Assembly: GCF_036182465.1 (NCBI RefSeq)
Contig: NZ_CP108081.1
Location: forward strand, 5,022,001-5,086,000
Source of the DNA: Streptomyces sp. NBC_00258
GTDB lineage: Bacteria; Actinomycetota; Actinomycetes; Streptomycetales; Streptomycetaceae
DNA length: 64,000 nt
Direction: 5' to 3'
The position numbers were made by a program, and so were the translations under genes. Below, piece after piece: positions 18,379 to 27,022 of this stretch; position 1 is the first letter of the stretch, and every line of letters begins with the position of its first letter. Below the pieces are notes generated by a model that had not been told where the DNA came from, did not search any database, and saw only the letters and a list, made by a program, of their open reading frames with translations.

Positions 18379-18395
18379 GTTGCAAGGAGTGCAAC
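18379..18395. promoter_or_regulatory. candidate IclR operator in divergent promoter
   Basis: GTTGCA-AGGAG-TGCAAC is a perfect 6-bp inverted repeat with a 5-bp spacer. It lies between the kinase start (18280) and the deaminase start (18417), where one regulator could control both directions. Assignment to the IclR protein is by position. Confidence 0.5.
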
Positions 18396-18416
18396 GGCGA
18401 ATATTGGGGAGGCTTC

Positions 18417-19706
18417 ATGGCCGCCGATTCCGTCTCCGGCACCGGTGCGGAGCGTCTTGCCGCGCTGGCGGACGAACGTGTCGACCACCGCTTCAAGGGG
18501 CTCCCGCCCGATGCCGACGGGCTCACGGTCGGTGAGCTGGCCGCTCAGCGCCGCAACCTGTTCAGCGGTGGGTTCACCACTCCGGTGCTCGCCCTGTCCG
18601 CCGAGCGTCTTGAGCACAATCTGCGGCTCATGGAGACGTACTCGGTCCGGCACGGGCTCGCCTTCGCCCCGCACGGCAAGACCTCCATGGCTCCCCGGCT
18701 TTTTCAGCGGCAGATCGAGCGTGGCGCCTGGGGGATCACTCTGGCCGTGCCTCATCAGGTGCGGGTCGCGCGGGCGTTCGGGGTCCAGCGGGTCTTCCTG
18801 GCGAATGAAGTGGTGGACGCCGCCGCCCTGAAGTGGGTTTCCTCGCAGCTCGACGCCGATCCCGGGTTTCGTTTCGTCTGTTACGTCGACTCCGTGCGCG
18901 GGGTGGAGTTGATGGACTCCGCGTTGCGGGGTGCCGTTCGGCCCGTGGACGTCGTCGTCGAGTTGGCTGCCGGTGAGGGTGCTCGGACCGGTGTGCGGAC
19001 GGAGGAGGAGTGCTCCGCCGTCGCGGATGCGGTCGCCGGTGTGGACACCTTGCGGCTGGTGGGTGTCGCCGGGTACGAGGGTGAGGTGCCGGACGCCGAT
19101 TCGGAGCGGGTGCGTGGCTGGCTTCGGCGGCTTGTCACGCTGGCCGTCGACTTCGACAAGGACGGTCGCTTCGAGGGGCTGGACGAGATCGTGGTGAGCG
19201 CGGGGGGCAGCGCCTGGTTCGACGCCGTGGCCGATGTCTTCGCCGGGATTCCCGAACTCTCCCTGCCCGTACTGAAGTTGCTGCGGTCCGGTGCATATGT
19301 CTCGCACGATGACGGGCACTACCGGAAGATCACCCCGTTCAACCGGGTTCCCGATGAGGGTGCCCTCCAGCCCGCCTTCCGGCTCTGGGCACAGGTCGTT
19401 TCCCGCCCCTCGGCCGAGCAGGCCTTCGTCAACGCGGGCAAGCGGGACGCCGCCTACGACCTTGATCTGCCCGAGGTGCAGGTGGTCCGCTCGGATGAGG
19501 GCGAGCGGTCCGCCGACGGTGTCGCGGTCACTGGTCTGTCCGATCAGCACGCCTGGATTCGTACGGACGAAGGAGCCGAACTCCGGGTCGGTGACTGGGT
19601 GGGCATGGGGCTCTCCCATCCCTGTACGTCCTTCGACAAATGGGAGCTGATTCCGGTGGTGGAGCAGGACGGCACGGTCGTCGACTACATCCGCACCTAC
19701 TTCTAG
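18417..19706 (+). CDS. PLP-dependent D-amino acid deaminase-like protein
   Basis: A 429-residue fold-type III PLP enzyme of the D-serine dehydratase/D-threonine aldolase-like (DSD1) class. The PLP lysine is in FAPHGKTSMAP (about residue 84). The C-terminal HPCTSFDKW motif has the His and Cys that bind zinc in this class. Substrates are D-amino acids such as D-Ser, converted to keto acid and ammonia. GGGGAGG four bases upstream supports the ATG at 18417. The next gene starts 9 bp after the stop and encodes an N-acyl-D-amino acid deacylase, which would supply free D-amino acids. Confidence 0.82.
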   Translation: MAADSVSGTGAERLAALADERVDHRFKGLPPDADGLTVGELAAQRRNLFSGGFTTPVLALSAERLEHNLRLMETYSVRHGLAFAPHGKTSMAPRLFQRQIERGAWGITLAVPHQVRVARAFGVQRVFLANEVVDAAALKWVSSQLDADPGFRFVCYVDSVRGVELMDSALRGAVRPVDVVVELAAGEGARTGVRTEEECSAVADAVAGVDTLRLVGVAGYEGEVPDADSERVRGWLRRLVTLAVDFDKDGRFEGLDEIVVSAGGSAWFDAVADVFAGIPELSLPVLKLLRSGAYVSHDDGHYRKITPFNRVPDEGALQPAFRLWAQVVSRPSAEQAFVNAGKRDAAYDLDLPEVQVVRSDEGERSADGVAVTGLSDQHAWIRTDEGAELRVGDWVGMGLSHPCTSFDKWELIPVVEQDGTVVDYIRTYF

Positions 19707-19715
19707 GAGCCCGCC

Positions 19716-21341
19716 ATGATGGACCTCGTAGTGCGTGACGTGGACGTTGTCGACGGGAGCGGAGGCCCCTCCTACCGGGCCGACGTGGGTATCGAGGGCG
19801 GCAGGATCACGGCCGTGGTCCAGGAGGCCGCTGCTGCTGGGTGCCTGCGGCCCGTGGCCCGCCGCGTTCTGGACGCCGAGGGGCTCGTCCTCTCCCCCGG
19901 CTTCATCGACATGCACGCTCACAGCGACCTCGCCCTGCTCAGGGACCCCGACCACAGCGCGAAGGTCGCCCAGGGCGTGACGCTGGAGGTCATCGGGCAG
20001 GACGGGCTGTCGTACGCGCCCGTCGACGACCGGACCCTCGCCGAGGTGCGCAGGGCCATCACCGGGTGGAACGGCAACGGGGACGACATCGACTTCACCT
20101 GGCGGTCCGTGGGCGAGTATCTGGACCGGCTGGATCATGGATTTGACGGTGAGGGCATCGCCGTCAATGCCGCCTATCTGATTCCTCAGGGCTCGGTGCG
20201 GATGCTCGCCGTCGGCTGGGACGATCGTGAAGCAACGCCACGGGAACTGGACCGGATGCGGCAGTTGGTCGCCGACGGTATGCGGGAGGGCGCGGTCGGC
20301 ATGTCGTCCGGGCTCACCTACACCCCGGGCATGTACGCCAAGGACGCCGAACTCACCGAACTGTGCCGGGTGGTGGCGGAGTACGGCGGCTACTACTGCC
20401 CGCACCACCGGTCGTACGGAGCCGGCGCCCTGGACGCGTACCGGGAGATGGTGGAGCTGACGCGCGAGGCGGGCTGCTCCCTTCATCTGGCCCACGCCAC
20501 CATGAACTTCGGCGTGAACAAGGGCAGAGGGCCAGAGCTGCTGGCGCTCGTCGACCGTGCGCTCGCCGGTGGGGCCGACATCAGTCTCGACACGTATCCG
20601 TACACGCCCGGCTGTACGACTCTCGTGGCCATGCTGCCCAGTTGGGCCAGTGAGGGTGGTCCCGAGGCGGTTCTCGCCCGGTTGAAGGACGACGAGACCG
20701 CGGAGCGGATCCGCCATCACATGGAGGTGGTGGGCGCGGACGGGTGCCACGGCGTTCCCATCGAGTGGGACACCATCGAGATCTCGGGGGTTGCCGATCC
20801 GGCGCTCGCGGAGTACGTGGGCCGGACGGTTCAGGAGTCGGCCGACGCGCGGGGCGAGGCCCCGTGGGTCACCGCGCGGCGGCTGCTTCTCGACGACGGG
20901 CTCGGCTCGACGATCCTCCAGCACGTCGGGCACGAGGAGAACGTGCAGGCGATCATGCGGCACCGGGTCCACACCGGCGGCTCGGACGGCATCCTTCGCG
21001 GCGACAAGCCGCACCCGCGCGCGTACGGCACGTTCCCGCAGTATCTCGGCCGGTACGTACGGGAGTTGGGCGTTCTCGGTCTGGAGGAGTGCGTGGCCCA
21101 TCTGACGTCGCGGCCCGCGGCCCGGCTCCGGCTGCCCGACCGGGGGCTGGTCCGTGAGGGGTACCGGGCGGATCTGGTGCTCTTCGATCCGGCCACGGTG
21201 GCGGCGGGGTCGACCTTCGAGAATCCTCGTACGCTGCCGACCGGCATCCCGCACGTCCTGATCGACGGGCGTTTCGTCGTGGAGGACGGGCGCAGGACGG
21301 ATGTGCTCGCGGGGCGGGCGGTGCGCGGAACTGCTCCGTGA
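19716..21341 (+). CDS. N-acyl-D-amino-acid deacylase
   Basis: A 541-residue amidohydrolase of the D-aminoacylase family, which releases D-amino acids from N-acyl forms. The zinc motif FIDMHAHSD is near residue 65. Further metal-binding positions are in HHRSYGAG (about residue 230) and LAHATMNFG (about 260), with TGGSDGI near the C-terminus. The beta-sandwich N- and C-terminal parts frame the barrel. It is coupled to the D-amino acid deaminase-like gene upstream (9-bp gap). A second ATG directly follows the first, so the start could be one codon later. It converges with the protease with only 15 bp between stops. Confidence 0.87.
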   Translation: MMDLVVRDVDVVDGSGGPSYRADVGIEGGRITAVVQEAAAAGCLRPVARRVLDAEGLVLSPGFIDMHAHSDLALLRDPDHSAKVAQGVTLEVIGQDGLSYAPVDDRTLAEVRRAITGWNGNGDDIDFTWRSVGEYLDRLDHGFDGEGIAVNAAYLIPQGSVRMLAVGWDDREATPRELDRMRQLVADGMREGAVGMSSGLTYTPGMYAKDAELTELCRVVAEYGGYYCPHHRSYGAGALDAYREMVELTREAGCSLHLAHATMNFGVNKGRGPELLALVDRALAGGADISLDTYPYTPGCTTLVAMLPSWASEGGPEAVLARLKDDETAERIRHHMEVVGADGCHGVPIEWDTIEISGVADPALAEYVGRTVQESADARGEAPWVTARRLLLDDGLGSTILQHVGHEENVQAIMRHRVHTGGSDGILRGDKPHPRAYGTFPQYLGRYVRELGVLGLEECVAHLTSRPAARLRLPDRGLVREGYRADLVLFDPATVAAGSTFENPRTLPTGIPHVLIDGRFVVEDGRRTDVLAGRAVRGTAP

Positions 21342-21356
21342 CCGCCCGCCGCGGGA

Positions 21357-22277
21357 TCACGGTTTGGGCAGGGTGCACCCGCTCGCGCTCAGGTCGAGCT
21401 TGTTGTCGATGCCGAAGCACGCAGGGATCTGGTAGGTCTCCTGGGCGTAGTTGATGCCCGCGCGGACGGTCACGTTGCCGCTCTCGTCGACCTCACAGGG
21501 GTTGTTGTCGGTGCAGCGGCCGCCGTCCTCGTTGCCGGTGTTGTTGACGGCGACGACGTTGCCGGTGGCGTTGTCGACGACGGGCGAGCCCGAGGTGCCG
21601 CCGATCGTCTGGCAGGCCGAGGTGTAGCGGACCGAGTCCTTCCAGGTCCAGGCGCCTTCCTTGAGGCGGTAGGCGAAGCCGTCGACGTTGCAGGCGTAGG
21701 TCCGCTTCCAGTAGCCCGAGACGACCGTGATGGCGGTCCCGGCGACCGGGTGCGTGTCGTTCAGCGTCAACGGGCTGATGTTGTACGAGCTCTTGATCTG
21801 CGCGTACGTGGTGGTGAGCTGGTACAGCGAGACGTCCGTGTCGGTCATCGTCGCGTACGCGATCTTGCTGGCCCGCAGCGTGGCGACTCGTCCGCCGGAG
21901 GCGTTGAGCAGGCCGAATGTGCGGCTGGAGGCCCGGTCGACGATGACCTCACCGGCCGCGGGGAAGCCGGTCTCCAGACAGTGGCCGTTGGACATGACCA
22001 TCGCCGGGTCGTTGTCCTCCGAGTCCGGGAAGCGGACGACGGAGCCCGAGCAGTTGCTGAGCGAGACGGTGCCGGCGAAGTTGACGGCCTGGACCGTCGG
22101 CGCGGTGATCCTGGACACGGCCGCCGTCGTGGACGTGACGGCGTCTCTGACCACCGACGTGGTGGTGTCCGTGTCCACGGCGTCCACGGTCACAGGATTG
22201 GGCGCCGCGACCGCGGGTGCCGCGCCCGCCCCGGCTATCACCAGGGCGAGGAGCGCGGCGCCGAGAGGCTTTCTCAT
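21357..22277 (-). CDS. secreted trypsin-like (S1) serine protease
   Basis: A 306-residue exported protease. A cleavable signal (residues 1-24, AVAA) is followed by an about 45-residue Thr-rich segment. The catalytic triad is readable: His in MSNGHCLE, Asp in TMTDTDVSLY, Ser in IGGTSGSPVVD. Several Cys pairs suggest disulfides (NCSG/GHC, YACNVDG/SACQTI, and C-terminal Cys residues). AGGGGAC just upstream supports the ATG at 22277. It stands alone, converging with the deacylase. Confidence 0.87.
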   Translation of the reverse strand: MRKPLGAALLALVIAGAGAAPAVAAPNPVTVDAVDTDTTTSVVRDAVTSTTAAVSRITAPTVQAVNFAGTVSLSNCSGSVVRFPDSEDNDPAMVMSNGHCLETGFPAAGEVIVDRASSRTFGLLNASGGRVATLRASKIAYATMTDTDVSLYQLTTTYAQIKSSYNISPLTLNDTHPVAGTAITVVSGYWKRTYACNVDGFAYRLKEGAWTWKDSVRYTSACQTIGGTSGSPVVDNATGNVVAVNNTGNEDGGRCTDNNPCEVDESGNVTVRAGINYAQETYQIPACFGIDNKLDLSASGCTLPKP

Positions 22278-22757
22278 GTGGGGGTCCCCTCATTGAGACT
22301 CGGGCGGCCGGAGAATCTCCGGCCGCCCACGGGTCTGTCATGCACATTGTGAAGCGAGAGGGGGGTGTGGGCAAGGAGTTGCCTCGGGCGCGATCAACCT
22401 GACCAGGGCGACTGCCACTTGGGCGCTTGCCCGGCGGCCGCCCGGTTCATGTCCGGCGGCCCCCGGTTCATTCGGTGCATGTCCCGCGGCTGGGGCGGCT
22501 CGTTCCGCGGGTGGTACACGATCGGCGGAGCCACGGGCCCGTCGTCCTGCCGGTGCGCACCGGGACGTCGCGTGCACCGACCGCGGCGTTCGTGGCGTAC
22601 GTCCTTTTTCGCACTCGTACGGCCTCGGCGTGGCGGCTGATCGCAGGGGCGGGAGGGGCCGGTGGGACCGCCGGTGGCGATATCCACCCAAACCGCCGTG
22701 TCTCACGTGGTGGAAAACACGGCCCGAGGGGCGTTACCGGGCCGTAAGCTCACGGAC
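22278..22757. other. divergent intergenic region, protease/alanine transaminase
   Basis: This 480-bp stretch holds the two promoters and no gene I can support. The minus strand has an open frame of about 95 codons rich in Pro and Arg (22394-22687) without a good ribosome site or any domain. Confidence 0.5.
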
Positions 22758-23969
22758 ATGCAGGTGATCCAGTCGACCAAGCTCGCCAACGTCTGTTACG
22801 AGATCCGGGGCCCGGTGCTCGAGGAGGCGATGCGGCTCGAAGCGGCTGGGCATCGCATTCTCAAGCTGAACACGGGGAATCCGGCCGCGTTCGGGTTCGA
22901 GTGCCCGCCCGAGATCCTGGAGGACATCCTCCGCAACGTCTCGTCCGCGCACGGGTACGGCGACGCGAAGGGCCTGCTGGCGGCGCGCCGGGCCGTGGTC
23001 ATGCACAACCAGACCCTCGGCATCGAGACGGACGTCGAGCACGTCTTCATCGGCAACGGCGTCTCCGAGCTGATCGTGATGGCGATGCAGGGGCTGCTGG
23101 ACGACGGCGACGAGGTGCTCGTACCGGCGCCCGACTACCCCCTGTGGACCGCCGCCGTGTCACTGTCCGGCGGCACGGCCGTGCACTACCGGTGCGACGA
23201 GCAGTCCGACTGGATGCCCGATCTCGCCGACGTGGAACGGAAGGTCACCGACCGCACCAAGGCGCTCGTGATCATCAACCCGAACAACCCGACGGGCGCG
23301 GTCTACGACGAGGCGATGCTGCGAGGGCTGACCGACATCGCCCGCCGCCACAACCTGCTGGTCTGCTCGGACGAGATCTACGACAAGATCCTCTACGACG
23401 AGGCCACGCACACGCCGACCGCCAAGGTCGCCCCGGACCTGCTGACGCTCACCTTCAACGGCATGTCGAAGGCGTACCGGGTGGCCGGGTACCGGGTCGG
23501 GTGGATGTCGATCTCGGGGCCGCGGGCGCACGCCGACTCGTACATCGAGGGGCTGACCATCCTCGCGAACATGCGGCTGTGCGCGAACATGCCGGGCCAG
23601 CACGGCGTGGTCGCCGCGCTGAGCGGGCGGCAGACGATCAACGAGCTCGTGCTTCCCGGCGGGCGGCTGCGGGAGCAGCGGGACGTGGCGCACGCGCTGC
23701 TGACGCAGATCCCCGGCGTGACGTGCGTGAAGCCGAAGGGTGCCCTCTACCTCTTCCCGCGCCTCGACCCGAAGGTCTTCAAGATCAAGGACGACCGGCA
23801 GATGGTGCTGGACCTGCTGCGGACCGAGAAGATCATGGTGGTGCAGGGGACGGGCTTCAACTGGCCGGAGCCCGACCACTTCCGGGTCGTCACCCTGCCC
23901 ACCGCCCGGGACCTGACGGACGCCGTGACCAGGATCGGGAACTTCCTGGACGGATACGGCCAGCCCTGA
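22758..23969 (+). CDS. alaA: alanine transaminase (AlaA type)
   Basis: A 403-residue fold-type I PLP aminotransferase. The N-terminal QSTKLANVCYEIRGPVL and the NTGNPAAFGF motif closely match E. coli AlaA along the whole length as I recall it. The PLP lysine is in FNGMSKAYRVAG (about residue 240). INPNNPTGAVY and VQGTGFNWPEPDHFR are the other family blocks. It interconverts pyruvate and alanine with glutamate. The ATG at 22758 matches the family N-terminus; upstream frame is not protein-like. Confidence 0.92.
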   Translation: MQVIQSTKLANVCYEIRGPVLEEAMRLEAAGHRILKLNTGNPAAFGFECPPEILEDILRNVSSAHGYGDAKGLLAARRAVVMHNQTLGIETDVEHVFIGNGVSELIVMAMQGLLDDGDEVLVPAPDYPLWTAAVSLSGGTAVHYRCDEQSDWMPDLADVERKVTDRTKALVIINPNNPTGAVYDEAMLRGLTDIARRHNLLVCSDEIYDKILYDEATHTPTAKVAPDLLTLTFNGMSKAYRVAGYRVGWMSISGPRAHADSYIEGLTILANMRLCANMPGQHGVVAALSGRQTINELVLPGGRLREQRDVAHALLTQIPGVTCVKPKGALYLFPRLDPKVFKIKDDRQMVLDLLRTEKIMVVQGTGFNWPEPDHFRVVTLPTARDLTDAVTRIGNFLDGYGQP

Positions 23970-24082
23970 CGCCCACTCAGTCACGCTCCGTGGTCGACCG
24001 GCCCGCTTTTATGAACAAGCTCAACTTTAGACGAAATCCAAGCTAGGATGGTTTCCTGTCAGAGCACAGGAGGCCATCTCCC

Positions 24083-24511
24083 ATGTACGAACCGATCCGC
24101 ACCAAGTCGGTCCACACGATGGCCGGCACCGCCGACTTTCCCCACCGGTCGCGCGAAGAGGAGCTGGACATCCAGCTCGCCGGCCACCTCGCGGCACTGC
24201 TGGCCGTGACCGACGAGCTGCGCGGGATCGAACCGTCCGCCGAGCTCGATGTCGCCGCCGAGCGGCTGACCGGGCAGGTCGCACGTCTTCGCGGGGGCCG
24301 TCCGCCGGTCCGCGCGTCGGCGACCGGTGCCGGTACCGCCGCCGAGTCCGCCCAGGTCGTGGCGCTTCATGAGCGGGCGCACGCCCTCGCGGGCCGCGCC
24401 CTCGTCGTCGCGGCGTCCCGCGCGGACACCGCGGCCGCGATCCTGGCCGCCGAGCGCATGGACGCGCACACGGCGGCCACCGAGGCGCGCCGCACCCTCA
24501 CCACCCACTGA
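24083..24511 (+). CDS. small protein of unknown function
   Basis: A 142-residue Ala-rich, mostly helical soluble protein, with coding-type codon use and AGGAGG nine bases before the ATG. No family recognised. It has no Cys and no membrane segment. It is possibly controlled from an AT-rich promoter with TAGGAT about 35 bp upstream. Confidence 0.65.
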   Translation: MYEPIRTKSVHTMAGTADFPHRSREEELDIQLAGHLAALLAVTDELRGIEPSAELDVAAERLTGQVARLRGGRPPVRASATGAGTAAESAQVVALHERAHALAGRALVVAASRADTAAAILAAERMDAHTAATEARRTLTTH

Positions 24512-24628
24512 GCCCTCAGGGCTCCCCCGGTCGGCCCCGGCCCGCGTGCGCCCGCAGTGACGCGCGGGCCGGGTGCCATTGCGCTCCGCTTGGCGCCGGT
24601 ACGAATCTGCGGGTCGGTGGGGGTTGAT

Positions 24629-24660
24629 CGCGCAGTTCCCGCACCCCTGAAGGGGCGCCC
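24629..24660. repeat. GC hairpin of the recurrent intergenic family
   Basis: CGCAGTTCCCGCACCCCT followed by AGGGGCGC forms a short stem. It matches the sequence at 13345-13373 in order and composition and lies about 100 bp before the binding-protein gene. Confidence 0.5.
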
Positions 24661-24757
24661 GGAACGGGCTGATCCGGTTGCGTACTGGGATGGGGTCGTC
24701 ACCCCGCGTTCACCCGGAACCGTGCGGAATGTTGGGTTCCGGGAGCAGGCTCCGAGT

Positions 24758-25834
24758 GTGAGACGAATAGTCGCCATCGTCCTGGCGGTGTTCCTGATCG
24801 GCGGAGTGGCAGCAGCCGTCGTCGCGGGCCGCGAGAAGCAGGACAAGGGCACGGCAACGAAGACCGTGCTGGGAGTGATCGGATCGGAGAAGGCGGAGTT
24901 CTTCGCCGATCCGGATGTGGTGAAGGCCCTCGCTGCCAAGGGCTACACCCTGAAGACGGAGACCTCCGGGTCCTGGGCCATGGAGGGACTCGACCTCAAG
25001 GGGTACGACTTCGCCTTCCCGTCCAGCCAGGCCCCCGCCGACGAACTGGCCGCGAAGTACGACGTACGGCAGCCTCTGCCGCGTCCCTTCTACTCGCCCC
25101 TCGTGGTCGTGGCGCACCGAAGCGCCGCCGCGGTGCTGGCCGACAACGGGCTCGCGACTCTGCCTGCCAAGGGCAACGGCACGTTCAGGATGTCCGCCTA
25201 CCTCAAGGCCGCCGGCGCCGACCGGACCTGGCAACAGCTCAAGGGGGCCGAACGGCACGGTGAGTTGAGCGGCACGCTCTTCATCTCCACCACTGATCCG
25301 ACCAGTTCGAACTCCGGCGCGCTCTACCTCGCCGCCGCCTCGTACGTCGCCGACGGCGGCCGGGTCGCCGACGGCACCGCGGCCGTGAACCGCACGGCAC
25401 CGCTGATGCGCAAGCTGATCAGCGTCCAGGGCGCCCAGCAGACCAGTTCGGACGCGGCGTTCAGGGACTTCATCAGCGGCGTCGGCAACCCGCTGGTCCT
25501 CGTGTACGAGTCGCAGGTCGCCTCGCTGCTCGCGCAGGGCCAGGACGTCGGTGACCTGACCGTCCTCTACCCCGACACCACCGCGAACAGCGACCACACC
25601 GTCGTCCCCCTCACGGACGAGGGCCGGGCGCTCGGTGAACTCCTCGGCACGGACAAGGAGTTGCGGAAGCTCGCGGTGCGGCACGGGTTCCGGCCGCAGG
25701 GCACGAGCGCGGAGTTCACGGCGGCCACCGCCGCCCACACCACGTATCTCAACCAGAAGCTGACCGGTGTCCGGCAGTCGCCCGTGCCCGCCTCCAAGGT
25801 GCTGCACGAGATGGCGCGCCGGGCGCGGGGCTAG
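24758..25834 (+). CDS. membrane-anchored periplasmic binding-like protein (TelA unit, gene 1)
   Basis: A 358-residue protein starting at GTG 24758. A single hydrophobic N-terminal segment (residues 3-22) anchors or exports it. The remainder resembles a type II periplasmic binding protein of the PstS/ModA sort: VIGSEKAEFFAD, then STTDPTSSNSGALYLAAASY (about 170-189), the loop that closes over an anion in this class. VYESQVASLL follows. There is no ABC permease or ATPase nearby. It lies 12 bp before telA, and the third gene of the unit contains a paralogous domain. Role unknown; extracytoplasmic sensing of a small anion is an inference. Confidence 0.78.
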   Translation: MRRIVAIVLAVFLIGGVAAAVVAGREKQDKGTATKTVLGVIGSEKAEFFADPDVVKALAAKGYTLKTETSGSWAMEGLDLKGYDFAFPSSQAPADELAAKYDVRQPLPRPFYSPLVVVAHRSAAAVLADNGLATLPAKGNGTFRMSAYLKAAGADRTWQQLKGAERHGELSGTLFISTTDPTSSNSGALYLAAASYVADGGRVADGTAAVNRTAPLMRKLISVQGAQQTSSDAAFRDFISGVGNPLVLVYESQVASLLAQGQDVGDLTVLYPDTTANSDHTVVPLTDEGRALGELLGTDKELRKLAVRHGFRPQGTSAEFTAATAAHTTYLNQKLTGVRQSPVPASKVLHEMARRARG

Positions 25835-25846
25835 GGGGAACCGCAA

Positions 25847-27022
25847 GTGAGCAACACCGAAGACACCTTTGTCCTGACACCACCTCAGGCCGTCGCGGCC
25901 GTACCGAGGGAGAAGGCCGGCGGACTCGTGCCGGTCGACGAGTCCGTCCGCACCGACATGGCGCGCAAGGCCGCCGAGTACGTCGACGGACTGGCCGCGC
26001 TCGACGCCCGCTCCCCCGAGTTCGCGGGGAAGATCGGGGAGATCGTCGGCCTCGGCTCCGGTGAGATGCGCGGCGCGGCCGCCCAGTCGAACCGCATGCT
26101 GGAGCGCACGATCCGCAGCCTGCCCGCCAACGGCGAGGACGCCCAGTCCCGCGTCTCGTCCTCGCTGGTCGAACTGCGGCGTACGGTCGAGGACCTGGAC
26201 CCGCGCGACCTGCCCGGCGGCAAGGGGCGCAAGCTGCTGTCCCGGCTTCCCGGTGGCAACAAGCTCCGCGACCACGTCGCCAAGTACGCGTCCGCGCAGG
26301 GCACGTTGAACAAGATCGTCGGCTCGCTCCGCGGCGGCCAGGACGAACTGCGCCGCGACAACGCCGCGTTGCAGACCGAACGCGTCCGCCTCTGGGACTC
26401 GATGGGCAAGCTCCAGGAGTACGTCGTCCTGACGGAGGCCCTGGACGCGGCGGTCGAGGGGCACATCGCCGGCGTGGAGGCTCAGGACCCGGCCCAGGCG
26501 GACAACCTGCGCGCCGACGTCCTCTTCCCGGTCCGGCAGAAGCACCAGGACCTGCTCACCCAGCTCGCGGTGTGCGCCCAGGGCTATCTGGCGATGGACG
26601 TGGTCCGGCGCAACAACGACGAGCTGATCAAGGGCGTCGACCGCGCGGCCACCACGACCGTCTCCGCGCTGCGCATCTCCGTGATGCTCGCCTCCGCCCT
26701 CGACAACCAGCGCAAGGTCGTCGAGCAGGTCAACGCGCTGCGCGGCACGACGGAGGACCTCATCCGCGGCAACGCGGAGATGCTCGCCACGCAGTCCGGC
26801 GAGATCCAGCGCATCGCCGCCGACCCGGCCGTCGGCGCGGAGACGCTCCGCGCGGCCTTCCAGCAGATCTACCGGACCCTCGACACCATCGACACCTACA
26901 AGGCCCAGGCCACGGAGTCCATGGCGGCGACGGTCGAGTCCCTGACCTCGGAACTCCAGCACGCCAGCGCGTACTTGGACCGTTCGAGGTCGAGGGGCGC
27001 ACTGGAAGGCGGGCTCGCGTGA
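25847..27022 (+). CDS. TelA/KlaA toxic-anion-resistance family protein
   Basis: A 391-residue helical cytoplasmic protein of the TelA family: LPANGEDAQSRVSSSLVELRRTV, LWDSMGKLQEYVVLTEALD, VFPVRQKHQDLLTQLAV and the C-terminal coiled-coil region (about 300-375). TelA proteins were named for plasmid tellurite resistance and occur in stress and membrane-associated gene neighbourhoods; their molecular function is not established. Its stop overlaps the GTG of the next gene (27019-27022), so the two are coupled. Confidence 0.88.
   Translation: MSNTEDTFVLTPPQAVAAVPREKAGGLVPVDESVRTDMARKAAEYVDGLAALDARSPEFAGKIGEIVGLGSGEMRGAAAQSNRMLERTIRSLPANGEDAQSRVSSSLVELRRTVEDLDPRDLPGGKGRKLLSRLPGGNKLRDHVAKYASAQGTLNKIVGSLRGGQDELRRDNAALQTERVRLWDSMGKLQEYVVLTEALDAAVEGHIAGVEAQDPAQADNLRADVLFPVRQKHQDLLTQLAVCAQGYLAMDVVRRNNDELIKGVDRAATTTVSALRISVMLASALDNQRKVVEQVNALRGTTEDLIRGNAEMLATQSGEIQRIAADPAVGAETLRAAFQQIYRTLDTIDTYKAQATESMAATVESLTSELQHASAYLDRSRSRGALEGGLA

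Noticed and set aside
17433..21254. Open frame of over 1200 codons on the minus strand opposite the D-amino acid genes
   Set aside because: It runs antisense to two clear enzymes, has no domain, and reflects the absence of AT-rich stops in high-GC DNA.
22394..22687. Possible 97-residue Pro/Arg-rich protein
   Set aside because: No ribosome site and no recognisable features, in a divergent promoter region.
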